Source: Halichondria panicea
Taxonomy: Eukaryota > Porifera > Demospongiae > Suberitida > Halichondriidae
Reading direction: 5' to 3'
DNA length: 64,000 bases
NCBI RefSeq assembly: GCF_963675165.1
Contig: NC_087380.1
Location: forward strand, 7,001,571-7,065,570
Below are positions 36,201 to 46,400 of the stretch, in pieces. Numbering within the stretch: position 1 is the first letter of the stretch; each line of letters opens with the position of its first letter. The notes below the pieces were generated by a model. It was not told where the DNA came from. It worked only from the letters and a program-made list of their open reading frames with translations, and did no database searches. Made by a program: the position numbers and the translations under genes.

Positions 36201-36369
36201 ACAGGATCGCTGGCTTCCATTATCTACTGTGCTTCTGATTCAATGCTAGATTTATATAGCTATAAGTCTGGTAGTTTGTACCTTCAAAGGAAACAACCAC
36301 ATAGAGACGGTCAAGGGGACCTCCTTCCCAGCCAAATTTTGCACTTATTTCTTTTATTTTCAGAGCCAT
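21298..36369 (-). CDS. C2 - 3x death domain - Roc-like GTPase/COR - Ig - 2x death domain protein (gene 3)
   Basis: Sixteen exons: 36282-36369 (start), 35768-35847, 35487-35581, 35300-35399, 35040-35142 (C2-like); 34697-34797 + 34042-34246, 33151-33251 + 32655-32865, 32065-32168 + 30417-30624 (three death domains); 23674-26252 (GTPase); 23254-23479 (Ig-like); 22947-23068 + 22334-22541 (death domain); 21349-21689 (second C-terminal death-like domain). The exons total 4872 nt, an intact frame. If the last exon reads on without splicing, a stop falls at 21298 inside a MITE end, giving about 1640 residues; alternatively a lost or undetected exon follows, because a GTGAGT donor ends 21349. The P-loop, DIGGQ and GTYQDK match gene 2. 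The GTPase exon is 36 codons shorter than in gene 2, from deletion of a low-complexity stretch before VPQEGSS. Introns carry several transposons and a satellite. Function is unknown; cytosolic signalling is inferred. Confidence 0.8.
22636..22873. mobile_element. CCGTATAGC-family MITE, diverged
   Basis: It has ends TACCGTATAGTGAG and CACGCTATACGGTA and lies in the intron splitting the C-terminal death domain of gene 3. Confidence 0.75.
26306..27355. mobile_element. Inverted-repeat element enclosing a three-unit satellite
   Basis: The left end CTAGCAGAGTCTCCAAGTAT and the right end TACTTGGAGGCTCTGATCTAG are imperfect inverses. Inside are three head-to-tail units of roughly 170-215 bp starting AAGCTCCTATAGAACTGC at about 26620, 26792 and 27005. 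It occupies the large intron upstream of the gene 3 GTPase exon; gene 2 lacks it. Confidence 0.7.
27999..28178. mobile_element. CCGTATAGC-family MITE with a decayed right end
   Basis: The left end is TACCGTATAGCGGGTAATTT. The right side has TTACCCCACAAAAATTAC, but the final GCTATACGG is lost. It lies in the gene 3 intron. Confidence 0.7.
28180..28766. repeat. Diverged inverted repeat with about 95 bp arms
   Basis: The arm at about 28180-28275 (with GCAGAACTGCTCGTG) is mirrored at about 28672-28766 (CACGAGCAGTTCTGC). The arms differ at perhaps a quarter of positions. It is an old foldback element in the gene 3 intron. Confidence 0.6.
29208..30255. mobile_element. Non-autonomous DNA transposon, copy 2 of the CCGG-flanked family
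   Basis: The ends TGTCATAAAATATTAGGCC and GGCCCAAAATTTTATGACA are flanked by CCGG at 29204-29207 and 30256-30259. The interior aligns with copy 1 (886-2124), including ATTAACAGCGCAA and the GGCCTA-rich subterminal blocks. It lies in a gene 3 intron. The matching gene 2 intron near 11430 is empty and reads AAGTACTGAGTGATC. Confidence 0.85.
30841..31084. mobile_element. MITE with AGCC(T/C)CGTT-type ends
   Basis: The left end contains TTGTTTCCAGGCCGA...GGTCGACAACTATAGG; the right end mirrors it as CCTAGTTGTCGACC...GGCTGGGAACGAGGCT. The length is about 244 bp, in the gene 3 intron. The small hairpin at 62133-62183 has related ends. Confidence 0.7.
31367..31684. mobile_element. MITE with ATATGCTTGATCAG ends
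   Basis: Left ATATGCTTGATCAGAGGCC and right GGCTTCTGATCGAGCATAT are inverses with few mismatches. The inside repeats CCGCTCTCAAA(T/A)AGTAGCCTC. It lies in the gene 3 intron. Confidence 0.75.
32249..32394. mobile_element. 146 bp CAGTGGCGTA MITE with CATTG flanks
   Basis: The inverted ends CAGTGGCGTAGGAAG and CTTCCTATATACGCCACTG are flanked by CATTG on both sides (32244-32248, 32395-32399). It lies in a gene 3 intron. Confidence 0.75.
33423..33958. mobile_element. 536 bp element with TAGAAACTGGATTATTAGCGC ends
   Basis: The left end reads ACCATAGAAACTGGATTATT and the right end is its inverse with one or two changes. A diverged left part recurs at about 21786-21960. It lies in the intron between death-domain modules 1 and 2 of gene 3. 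Confidence 0.8.
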
Positions 36370-36633
36370 CTCCTGTCATGTCATGTCCACGAAGTCAAAG
36401 TATATAAGGGCTAGGGGCCTGGCTCTGGCTCGGCTCTGGGGAACTCTTGCAATGCCTACGGGAACGCCCCTCTACTAGGCCAAGGCCTAGGCCGAGTTTT
36501 AACTTTTATATCGAAAGCTGGACACGCGTCATCCCTTAGTCATTACTAGTCATCAATAATCTCATGAATACGCTTAAAAAATGTTGACCATAAAAATAAT
36601 GGTCAACATTTTACCCATTCTTGCTTGTCTATA
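36370..36633. other. Upstream flank of gene 3
   Basis: In genes 1 and 2 the phosphatase remnant begins a few hundred bases upstream of the start. No phosphatase piece is seen here. A small hairpin, AATGTTGACCAT...ATGGTCAACATT, lies at about 36579-36611. Confidence 0.5.
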
Positions 36634-37770
36634 AGGCCACTCCAAGTGATACTCTGGTTTCTGGTCCACCGCCCGCATCAGATTTTATTCTTGGATTTCT
36701 ATCTCATTATTAGATCCCACTTGTGTGTGTTTAGCAGGGAATTATGAGCCATAATCTCATAGTTTCCCAGGGAATTATAAGCTTGAGGGTATAAAGTACA
36801 AGTATAATTTTTTTAATGCACAGAAATGATAATAAAGCTGTAGCTAGCTGCATGATAATTAGCTATGGCTGTTCAGTTTTTTCACTACCAGTTTCTATAG
36901 CGTTTGCTGGGTTGATGGTAGGGTTCACCAGTATCTTTTCTTGTCTCTACGAGGAACACTAAGAGCCAATGATTATAACAGTTCTGGGTCCATTGTCACA
37001 AGCATGAAAGCATGTCTTCAACTTGTAGTATTTGTCAACTTCGTCCTCCTGACTTCTGTTTCTATCCTGCAGCCATGTTTCAAACAGTAGACTCTTGTGT
37101 CTTTTTGGGAATGATAGTGCACTGTAGCATTGCTGCAAGCTGTTCCTTGCTAGCTAGCCGTACATATCAGAACAGTTTACTGAGAAGCTTGAGCTGGGGG
37201 TGGGGCTTGAGTGCAGAGAAAAGAGGAGGCTGGGCTCATTTGTTGCAGAGTGCTTCCTGCACAAGGTGGAGTCACTAGTTGTCCATTCCAATGTTGAAGC
37301 AAGGCCAATGCAAAGGTTTTTTAGCAGAGAAGCAGAAATCATCTAGCTTGTCAAAACAGGACATTTTCAAAAATAAAGCTGTTGCTAAGGCTTGCTGCTT
37401 TTATAGATACACTTCTTGCCTGAGGCAGCCAATGAAAAGTGGGATCTAAATCAGTTAGCACATGTGCATTCGGTATCTATGGTTATAGTGTCCCTCATCC
37501 CTCGGGCAAAGCCCTCGTGATTGGGACACTATAACACATAGATACCTCATGCCCATGTACTATCTATAACTTGGATTTCTATCTCATTATTTCTACTACG
37601 CATGCGCAGAATGGTCATGTGGTACAAAATAGTGTGATAATGATATTCATTTGCAAAATAATGAGATTCATAAGGTGAAATTGATAATGACATAATGAGA
37701 AAAGCCGCCCGCCCGCATGCAATTAGAAAAACTTCAGGACCAGAAACCAGAGTGTCACTTGGAGTGGCCT
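36634..37770. mobile_element. 1.14 kb element with AGGCCACTCCAAGTG ends
   Basis: The inverted ends match at 33 of 34 positions (AGGCCACTCCAAGTGA(T/C)AC...). It contains a palindromic stretch at about 37471-37541 around GTTATAGTGTCCC / GGGACACTATAAC. No transposase is seen, and the short open frame 37012-37278 has no recognised domain. Confidence 0.8.
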
Positions 37771-39605
37771 AATATAGTCTAGTCTCGATTTCCAGCCTCT
37801 TTGCAAGTATGGGAGGGCGTGGCCAGACTATGTCTAGTCTATCTCTCTTGTATTATATCTCCTGTTAGTTAATGAGTCGTAGTAGTTTAACAATATGATT
37901 GCTATACCTGCTACATCAAGACAGGAGTAAAAAAAACAAAGGCAAGTGCAGCAACAACTCGATGTTTGTGACTAATCTAAGTTTCTGGCTCATTGCTTCT
38001 AGTAGCGATGTCAGACCGATTTTCATTTTTGCTATTTCTAACTCCTATGTATTACTATCTCTTTTGAACACTCTAGGCAAACCAGAAAAACTTTACTGCA
38101 CTGGATTTGGTCAAGCGAATGCAGAGATACAGCGTTTTGAAGAACACTAGTCAGGGAAAAATTCGTACAAAAATTTACCGCATTTTAATGTACTTGGGCG
38201 GGACTTATGAAATTTGTTGTTAATACCGGAAATGATCTTAAAGTTAGCATATCTGATAAACCGCTTGGTCTATTCTCTTTTAAAAAAGTATAAAATGGAC
38301 ACTCAGGACTCAGGAGTTAACATTGTAACCATTTGATATCTATTATGAAGTTTATAATGTTTCTGTAATGTATATCTTTATGATGTCCCTATAATAGTAT
38401 GATGTCTCCTGCTTCAGAGAGTTCTTTTGGATTTAAAGTAACCATGCTATCTTTTCAGTATATTGTATCATGTTTCAGAACTCTCATCAATGTCCACCTT
38501 ACGCTTGTATCTGTTTCTTGATCTTTATAAGCAACTTTTCTGTCAATTTCATTTGGTCTAAATAATTCGTTTTTAGTGTGATGTAGATTTAAGGCCATAC
38601 AACTATAAATCTATGATACAACTCTGTTGACAGCTTCTAATTAATACAGTAGATTACTCTTGTCTTTTTTGTGTGCAAATTGAATCAGTTCTTGCAATTT
38701 AATAGTTTTGGTAGATTACATTGTTGTCCCTGGAATTCTCTCCAATCTTTCTTGGTTCTTTTCAACAGAGGCTTTCAGATTGCTTCAATGATTACTTTCA
38801 GTAACTTCTAAGAACTTCTAAGAAATAAATACAGCTATTGGTACACTTGGCTTGATTTTACTGCATTTCTATTCCAGCTCCACCCATCTATCCATGCAAT
38901 ATTGTGATTCCGCAAGAAATAAAAGCTTATTTTAGCAACTTTTTGCATAATCTGGAGAGAGTTAGAGATGAAAGACATGCTCACTTGTGTTTTTGTTCAT
39001 TTTCATGTTTGGTTGCCAAAATGATGATCACCTTTGAGAAAAAATCACACACAAAACAAGCATCAAATGCTAAAATCATAAAAAACTGTTATAAAAATCA
39101 AATTCTACGCTATTTTTTACCCCTGGGAACAGGTGTTGTTTGCTAGACTCTTCCAGGGCTTGCGGAAAGCCCTTCTTGTTCACTCACTTTCAGGTCCCGT
39201 TTTTTTACCATTGAATTACTGTACGAAAATACGCCCACGCACTACTTCCGGTCTGACATCTCTACTTCTAGTATGACTATGCTACTCAGTTTCTAGTTTC
39301 ACTGGGTATTTTTAGCATCATTTACTACTAGTATGGAGTGCTAAAATCGCTTGCAGGCTGTTGACTTGGAATTGCGGTTCTCTGCAAGTGTCCGTATATC
39401 TCTCCATGCACACTTTCCTCCGTAAAACATTATGACGCGTGTCCAACCTCCTCTGCTATAGACGACCTTTCCCCTAGCCTAGATCTTGGTCTGTGGGCGT
39501 GGCTCAAACACATCCAAACAGACGTACATACCAGTTTCATCAGGCTGGTCTAAATACTGTACCATAGATTCTATGGTTTTACTTGGTCTATGGTCTAGTC
39601 TAGCT
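37771..39605. other. AT-rich intergenic stretch upstream of ISCA1
   Basis: Short open frames occur but none has a recognisable domain, splice context or duplicate in the window. A fragment CGAAAATACGCCCACGC at 39225 resembles the ends of the 14312-15260 element. The last roughly 150 bases should contain the ISCA1 promoter. Confidence 0.4.
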
Positions 39606-40171
39606 ATGGCCCAGGCTGTGAGGGCTACTGTCAGAGCCGTTAAAACCAGCCGAAAGTTTGTCCCCAGGAAGGCTGCTATTGTCTTGGTGAGTGAGTACGA
39701 GTGAACATACAAAAACCTTTCATTTGAATATTATCTCTACTTGTACTTGTAGACACCAGCGGCATCTAATAAAGTGAAAGAAATGCTCTCAGAAAACAGT
39801 GATGCTGTAAGTGTAGATACCTTAGTTATAGTAATTAGGCTTATAGAATCAATATTTTTGTATGAAACATTCCGTTTATGTCCCCCCCCCCCCCCCACCT
39901 GTACCCGCCTCTACAGCTGGCTCTAAGAGTGGGCGTTCGTACCAGAGGCTGCAACGGACTCTCCTACACGCTAGAGTACACCAAACAAAAGGAAAAGTTT
40001 GACGAAGAAGTGAATCAAGATGGAGCCCGGCTGTTCGTCGATGCTAAGGCTCAGTTGACTCTGCTAGGCACAGAAATGGACTATGTACAGTCCAAACTAG
40101 CTAGCGAGTTTATTTTCAACAATCCTAACGTGACTGGTACATGCGGCTGTGGGGAAAGCTTCAATGTATGA
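39606..40171 (+). CDS. ISCA1: Iron-sulfur cluster assembly protein ISCA1, mitochondrial
   Basis: Three exons, 39606-39686, 39753-39806 and 39917-40171, join in phase 0 to encode 129 residues, the same length as human ISCA1. The start MAQAVRATVRAVKTSRKFVP matches the basic mitochondrial leader of the family. The A-type core is complete: VGVRTRGCNGLSYTLEYTK, AQLTLLGTEMDY, FIFNNPNVTGTCGCGESFNV. The three conserved cysteines (57, 121, 123) are present. The protein takes part in maturing mitochondrial 4Fe-4S proteins together with ISCA2 and IBA57 (family knowledge). A poly(A) signal AATAAA lies about 135 bp after the stop. The gene converges with the LRRK-type gene, whose stop is 272 bp away. A pure C run precedes exon 3 and forms part of the acceptor tract. 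Confidence 0.97.
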
Positions 40172-40442
40172 TCATTATTATGTACGTATGTCATTAATTT
40201 GCTTCCGCTTATATTTATGATCATCAATTTGTTCATTTTTAGTCTTGCAATCAAGCTGTTGCATCATGCAGCCGCTACATGTACATGTATTAATTTGTGA
40301 TCAAATAAAAATGTGTGTTCGACATATACATAATTATCATATCTAATATTATACAACATAATAAATAAATGCAAGTGAAAAATAATCTCGAAAGAAAACC
40401 ATATGAAAATGAGTGATAAAAACAATAATTCAAGAAACTCAA
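40172..40442. other. Convergent 3' spacer between ISCA1 and the LRRK-type gene
   Basis: AT-rich sequence holding the ISCA1 3' untranslated region, with AATAAA near 40305, and presumably that of the opposing gene. No coding segment. Confidence 0.7.
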
Positions 40443-43400
40443 TCAATTAACATCAGCGTCTATATAGTCTGTCCATACAGTGAAGAGGCCGGATATCTCA
40501 TCGTCCTCCTCCGTAGCCAGGCCTATAGTACCCTTGGCAAATGTCACCACCTGTTTCCCGTACAGACAGAGGGCGTGTGTGATGTGTTGCTCCCGGCGAT
40601 GGACGAGGATAACGTCGGCAGTGAGGGGATCGAATGAGAGCAGGTGGCCACCATTAGTGCTCACCCACACTACGTTGTGACCACGCACTATGTCTGTGAC
40701 ACAAGCCTTCGAGGCTGACACTCCAGAGCGACCTAAGATGGCACTGCAGAGGAGAGGGAGGGGGGGAAGGATAAGTTACAATATAGCACTTGTGGGGGGG
40801 GTGTATGGTGAATAATTCATATGCTGTAATAGATTAGTTACTGGAGTTTGTGTCCAGTTGTGTATACGACCAGGCCTTTAAAAAAAGAGCTACAAAATAC
40901 GTGTACATGCATTTTTCAATTTTAAGTGCTAAAAGTTAGCTGCTCATTTTTGAAAAATCATCAAATTATATACATGTAGCTGAAACATCTTTTCTTGACC
41001 GAAAGGCAAATCTGTATTCTAAACGAATCCTTAGATGTACAAACACTGAGTGCATTTTAAGGGTTGGAACTCATAAAAATGCACGTCAACACTGCCAAAC
41101 CACTCAAAGACAGCATGTGCAATGTGTGCAAACATTGGTCAGTACAGACTAGCACACACACACACACACACACATACACACACCCCACACACCACCCACC
41201 CCCCCACACACACACACACACACCCCACACACCACTCAACCCCCCCCCCACACACACACACACACTCACTGAACATCGAGGGTCTCCTGGGACTGAGCTT
41301 TGAATGCATCGCAGATCACAATCTGACTGCGTTCCTGAAGCCCTACCCATAGGTAGTCGAGGCAACCTGTCACTACGGCAATCCTTGTATTCTCGTCTTG
41401 GGTGACTGGTTTGTAGAACTTCATTAAATACTCTTTGTGGTCTAGTCCGATGAGGTAACGACCACACCCACACCACACACTGTTCTTGTGATGCGTACCG
41501 CAGTAGATGGCCGTTTTTAAGGGGTCAGGGTTCGTCATGACCTGTAGGAGCGTATTTAATTTATTTACGGTCTACAACAACATTACTAATGAATGTACAT
41601 GGTAATACAATCCAGGGTCATGACAAGCTGACATAATTGCCACAGTACTGCAAGCAGCTCTTTCCTGGCAGGATAATATTGATTTAAACATGTACTGCAT
41701 GCACATAATTCACACGTAAATAAAACTATGGTTGTCTTGAAGCAAGTACAAGAAGCTAAGTACTCAAAATAATGAGAGCTAGACTGATGGACACAGTTTT
41801 GTGAGCTGGCCCAGGTTACTCTTTAATCATTTTTTTCAATTCAGTTCCGAGTCTGAGCTTTTCATTGTGAAAAAGTCACAAATCATCAGGACTAATAAAA
41901 AATAACCCTGCAAACAAGATGTATAATTATCGTAAAAACTAAGGCTGTGTAGTTAGCTGACTGGGCAGCCCTAGTTTTTATATAATATACATGTAATTTC
42001 CATCACCTGTGTAACGAATGGCTCTGACTCCAGGATGTGTCCCACCCTCTCCGCTATCTGTGGGGGGTCTCTAAACACGGCAACACGCCCACCACTCATG
42101 CCCACAATGAGTCGAAACCCCTCCCCCTTTGGGCTCTTTTGCGGGAACATACACAGTGCCTGTCCGTGTAGGGGTTTTGGTGAAATGTGTCCTGCTTGCA
42201 ATTGGGGTAATTGGAGGGAAAAGACGAGATTACTGACCGACGAAGCGAAAAATACCTCTTTCCCGACTACCGTCATACAACTAATAAGTTCCTCCGTGTA
42301 GGGTGTGGCCATACGTTCAATCTCCCACGACTCTGTTGGCAAAATCATGACCTTACTCGAGTCTTCTTGTACAGCCACGATGGTGTTTGTCTGGGCACTG
42401 TAGCCAGCGTGTAGCACCGGGCTCATTATGTAGAAGTTAGCCTGAGGCTTCCCCCCTGGGCAGACTAGGAGGCGACTACACACACCTTGTGCAGAGGGCC
42501 TCTCCTGCGGGTTGATTGAGAGACAGTCGACCATCAGCTGTTGCATACAGACAGAGTGACAAGAGTTGATGAGGTCAGTACGAGCTGCGGGGTGGTGGCC
42601 GTCTTTTAGAAGGTGCTTGAATTTCGACGTGGAGGTTGGAGGGCTGTTTTCCGTCATGGCCTCGGCAAGTGCAGCACTGATCTGTGGTATGTGGAGGTTG
42701 CTAAGACGATGAAGTTGCTCTCTCTTGTTGGCCAGGCCGGCAAATAACTTGCGTCCAGTCACGACACAATGGAGTACCAGAGCAAAGGAGAATATGTCCA
42801 CCTGGAGGGAGGCGGGGATCATGGGATATTGCGGGGGGAATGGCAAGCAGCATAGTGTTGTCAATGTGGCTATGTTTGTTTTAGGGGTGAGTGGGAGGTA
42901 CTACTTAATATTGTTAAAATCTGTAGCTGCTCTTAAAGAGAGGATTTAGGTATCACATGTTACAGTTGTATTTAGATCAAAGTACATGACTATACGTACG
43001 TACGCTAACTATAGTTGTATGTATTATAATGCCTGGTCACCTTTTCATCGTAGCTTCCTGTGTTGTGACTGCGGAAGAGCTCAGGTGCCATGTACTCCTC
43101 CGTCCCCTTGTGTCTCCGGAGACCACCTGTACGTACCAACCATGCAGATGACACACAACTCGCTACGTATTTTGTCAGAGACTGCAATAATCATTATAGA
43201 TGTCTTAAAAAGCTATCACACATGCTCACAGTAACACATAGTTACTGTACACCTAGTAGATGTACACCTACATACTTTCAAAATGAAGGGGACCTACGTT
43301 TACCGGATTAATTGGTATTCATTAGAAAGCTCTCAACAAAGTAAATCCAATGGTACTATTATTAAACCTGAATTGTCTTCACCCCCCCCCCCCCCCACAA

Positions 43401-46400
43401 CCCCCCATTACCTGGAGTGTAGAACTGTGAGACCCCATAGTCTGCTAGTTTAGCATCCACTCTCTCTGGTCCCAGACTCCAGATGAGAACGTTGCCAGGC
43501 TTGATGTCTCTGTGAACCACATACACTGAGTGAAGGTAGCGGATTCCATCAGCAACCTACATGGATGGTAACAGCAGAGACTTCAATTAGTACATGTACA
43601 TAGGAACAATCATAAAGTGGCAAAATGAATATGTAAATAGTGATGAAAATGTGGATGTTGTAATTCCAATTCTGGTCCAATTGTCAATACACAAGGATTG
43701 ATGAAGAGCGCATGTATACACACATACTAGGATTAGATTACATGTATCTACAGTGTACATATACGTATTAACTTGAAATGCATTACTCAACAAGGTAATT
43801 ACTGTAACAGCATAGAACAAAGCCGCCCACACACACACATGAGCTTAAATTGTCCCACTAAATCCTTTCCCGGCTCAACTTTCCTCTATTTTAACGCATT
43901 TTTCTCTTTCTTTTAAGTTATTAAAAATCTGCCTGGGAACAAGACTAGTCCTACCACAGCACACTGCACCTGAAAGAGTAGTCTGTGAGCCACACCACTG
44001 TCCATTCCCTGAGGGCACAAGGTCAGGTGGTCCTTGAGGGAGCCCTGAGGGGCCAACTTGAGGACCATACACAGTGGCCTCAGACACACTCCCACTAGTG
44101 AGACCACTCGTGGGTGGTTGAGATTGCTCATGATCGTCAGCTCTTCACGAAGGTCTTTGTAGCGATGTAAGAGCACTTGGTTGTTGTAGCGTTTGCGGAA
44201 TACTTTGATAGCCACGTCCTCACCTTTGTAGGAGCCTTGGAACACCTGCAGTGAAGATCAGCAGCGTGTGTGTGTGTGGGGGTGGGTGGGGTGGGTGTGT
44301 GCAAATGTTGTAACTCCTAGATTGCAATGCACACAACTTTGCTGCTACATTGTATAATACCGCATGTTATTTCCTAATTAAGCTTCAGAAAACCACAAAA
44401 TCAGCAATCATCGTAATACTATGTACATGTAAATGAAACTCTAATTTCTATGCAGTCTCTGACATTTAGAATACACACGCAGTTGTACACGCATAGTGAT
44501 ACTAGACTAAGTACACAAACCATTGTACCTAAACAAAGGGGCTGACAAATTGTTTACTCGCTGCAATTACTTACTATACGTACATGTACACGATGCAACA
44601 GTAGTTACATATTAGGCAAACATTGACTCACTTTCCCAAAGCCTCCACCTCCCAACTTGCTAGAGTCAGCCTCAGAAAAATCCAACTTTCTGGCATTCAG
44701 TAGAAATTTGTCCTTGAAATCCACGAGCAGCACATGTGGTGAGAGCATTTGTAGAGATATTCGTTCCTGGCACTTTGGACAGAGAACGGTGGACGCGAGT
44801 ATCGACTGCTGTACGGTAGTCTCCAGTGGAAACAGAGCCACTCGGTTGTCCAATATCGCTATAAAGGGGAGGTCTTCATTGTGGGGGGTATCTTGAGGGG
44901 GCGGGGAGTTAGTTAGCGAGAAATCAGAGCCTCCGAACGTTCGAGGCTGGCCAGTCGTGACACTAGCTCGTCTCGTGTACTCGGCTTTCTCGGAAAACTC
45001 GTTTAGCGTGAGTGTCTGCGATACTTCGAGTACTGAAGTGGCAAATCGGGGCCCAGTTTGGAAGTTTGGCCAGAAATCCTTCAAGCACGACGGGCACGGG
45101 CTATAGGACACAAAATGGAGGCCAGCATAGCTCTCCTCCACAAGGGCTCCAACACACGAGCTCAAGAAAGACAAAGTTTTCACCCTCGGTACTAGGTCGC
45201 CCTCGATCACTATGGAGATGGCACTATCACACAGTTCCAACCAAAACCTTGTACCACAAGGAAACTCAGTGTAGAGCCCGTTCTGCCAAAACGTGTAGTT
45301 GGAGAAGTTGTCTGAATGACTTAAACAGCTGCTAGAGCCCGCAACACTCGGACTCCTGGCTCGATTTTGAAGTAGGGGTTGAGAAAGGTTGACTAATTTT
45401 GCCGTTAGTGATCGGTGTCTTGAGTTTGGACGAGGGGTGCCGGCTACGTTGGTTGCCGATAGCGACCAAAGTTGCGATCTCAGAGTGCTCTCGTTGCTAA
45501 CGGAGTCATCTTGTGTCATGTAACCATGGTGATCGACGTGATAGGCATGACTAAGCCGGAGCATGCTCGACGACCCAGATTGCATCGAAGCGAAACGTGG
45601 TGACAAAGATCCGGCCATTGATTCAATCTCTTCTTGAAAGTGACCCGCTGCAACTGACAAAAGTTGACCCGACAATTGCCGAATGTAGAGCAAAATCCGT
45701 GACAAAAGTTGCGGGAACAAAGCGGGAGGAATGTAGTCCAACTGTATGTATTGGCAGACTTGATTGTCATGACAACTGAAATTATACTCAGGGTACTCCT
45801 CGGAGGGTGTAGATGGTAACAGGGTCGGAAAGAGATACGTTTTTTTCTCGAAATCGAGGCTGACAATAATGTCCAAAGATTCCATCATGGAGAGAAAACT
45901 CGAGTATAGATGACCTGGTACTTTAGCACGTTTAAAGATGGATGGGAGCTCTTCACTGGAGATGGTTGGCTGTATGGAGCCTCCATTCCTTCGAGTCACG
46001 GCTTGTACGACTGAGGCGAGCGTATCAAACAGCCACTGAGGGTCGAGACAGTATAGATCACTAATACCCGGAGTTGAGGACTTGTAGTGAACAATTACAC
46101 CGGCCTCGTGGAGAAAATGGCAAGCAAGTGAAAATTCTTCGTCGTCCTGCTCGATATCATTCGGACTGTGGAGTGTGAGTGAACGCACGTAACTGACAAA
46201 TTCTTCGTGGCGTAGCACAGGTGTTTGACCCCCCTCGCGACGTAGGGAGCGGACTTTGACCTCTATCAGACTCTGTAGCTCTTGGTACGAGCGAGGTAGC
46301 ATCTCCTCTAGCATAGGGACCTATATAGAGAGGGTAGCCATGGTAATGGTATTGATTGATTGTGTTATACTCTCACAATAATAATTATAGGCTTTGTCAC

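Noticed and set aside
37012-37278. Cysteine-rich open frame (88 codons) as a zinc-finger gene
   Set aside because: It lies inside an inverted-repeat element; the cysteines have no regular spacing and no splice context is present.
41064-41352. Open frames rich in TH and P dipeptides
   Set aside because: They come from CA and C runs in the LRRK-gene intron between exons 14 and 15.
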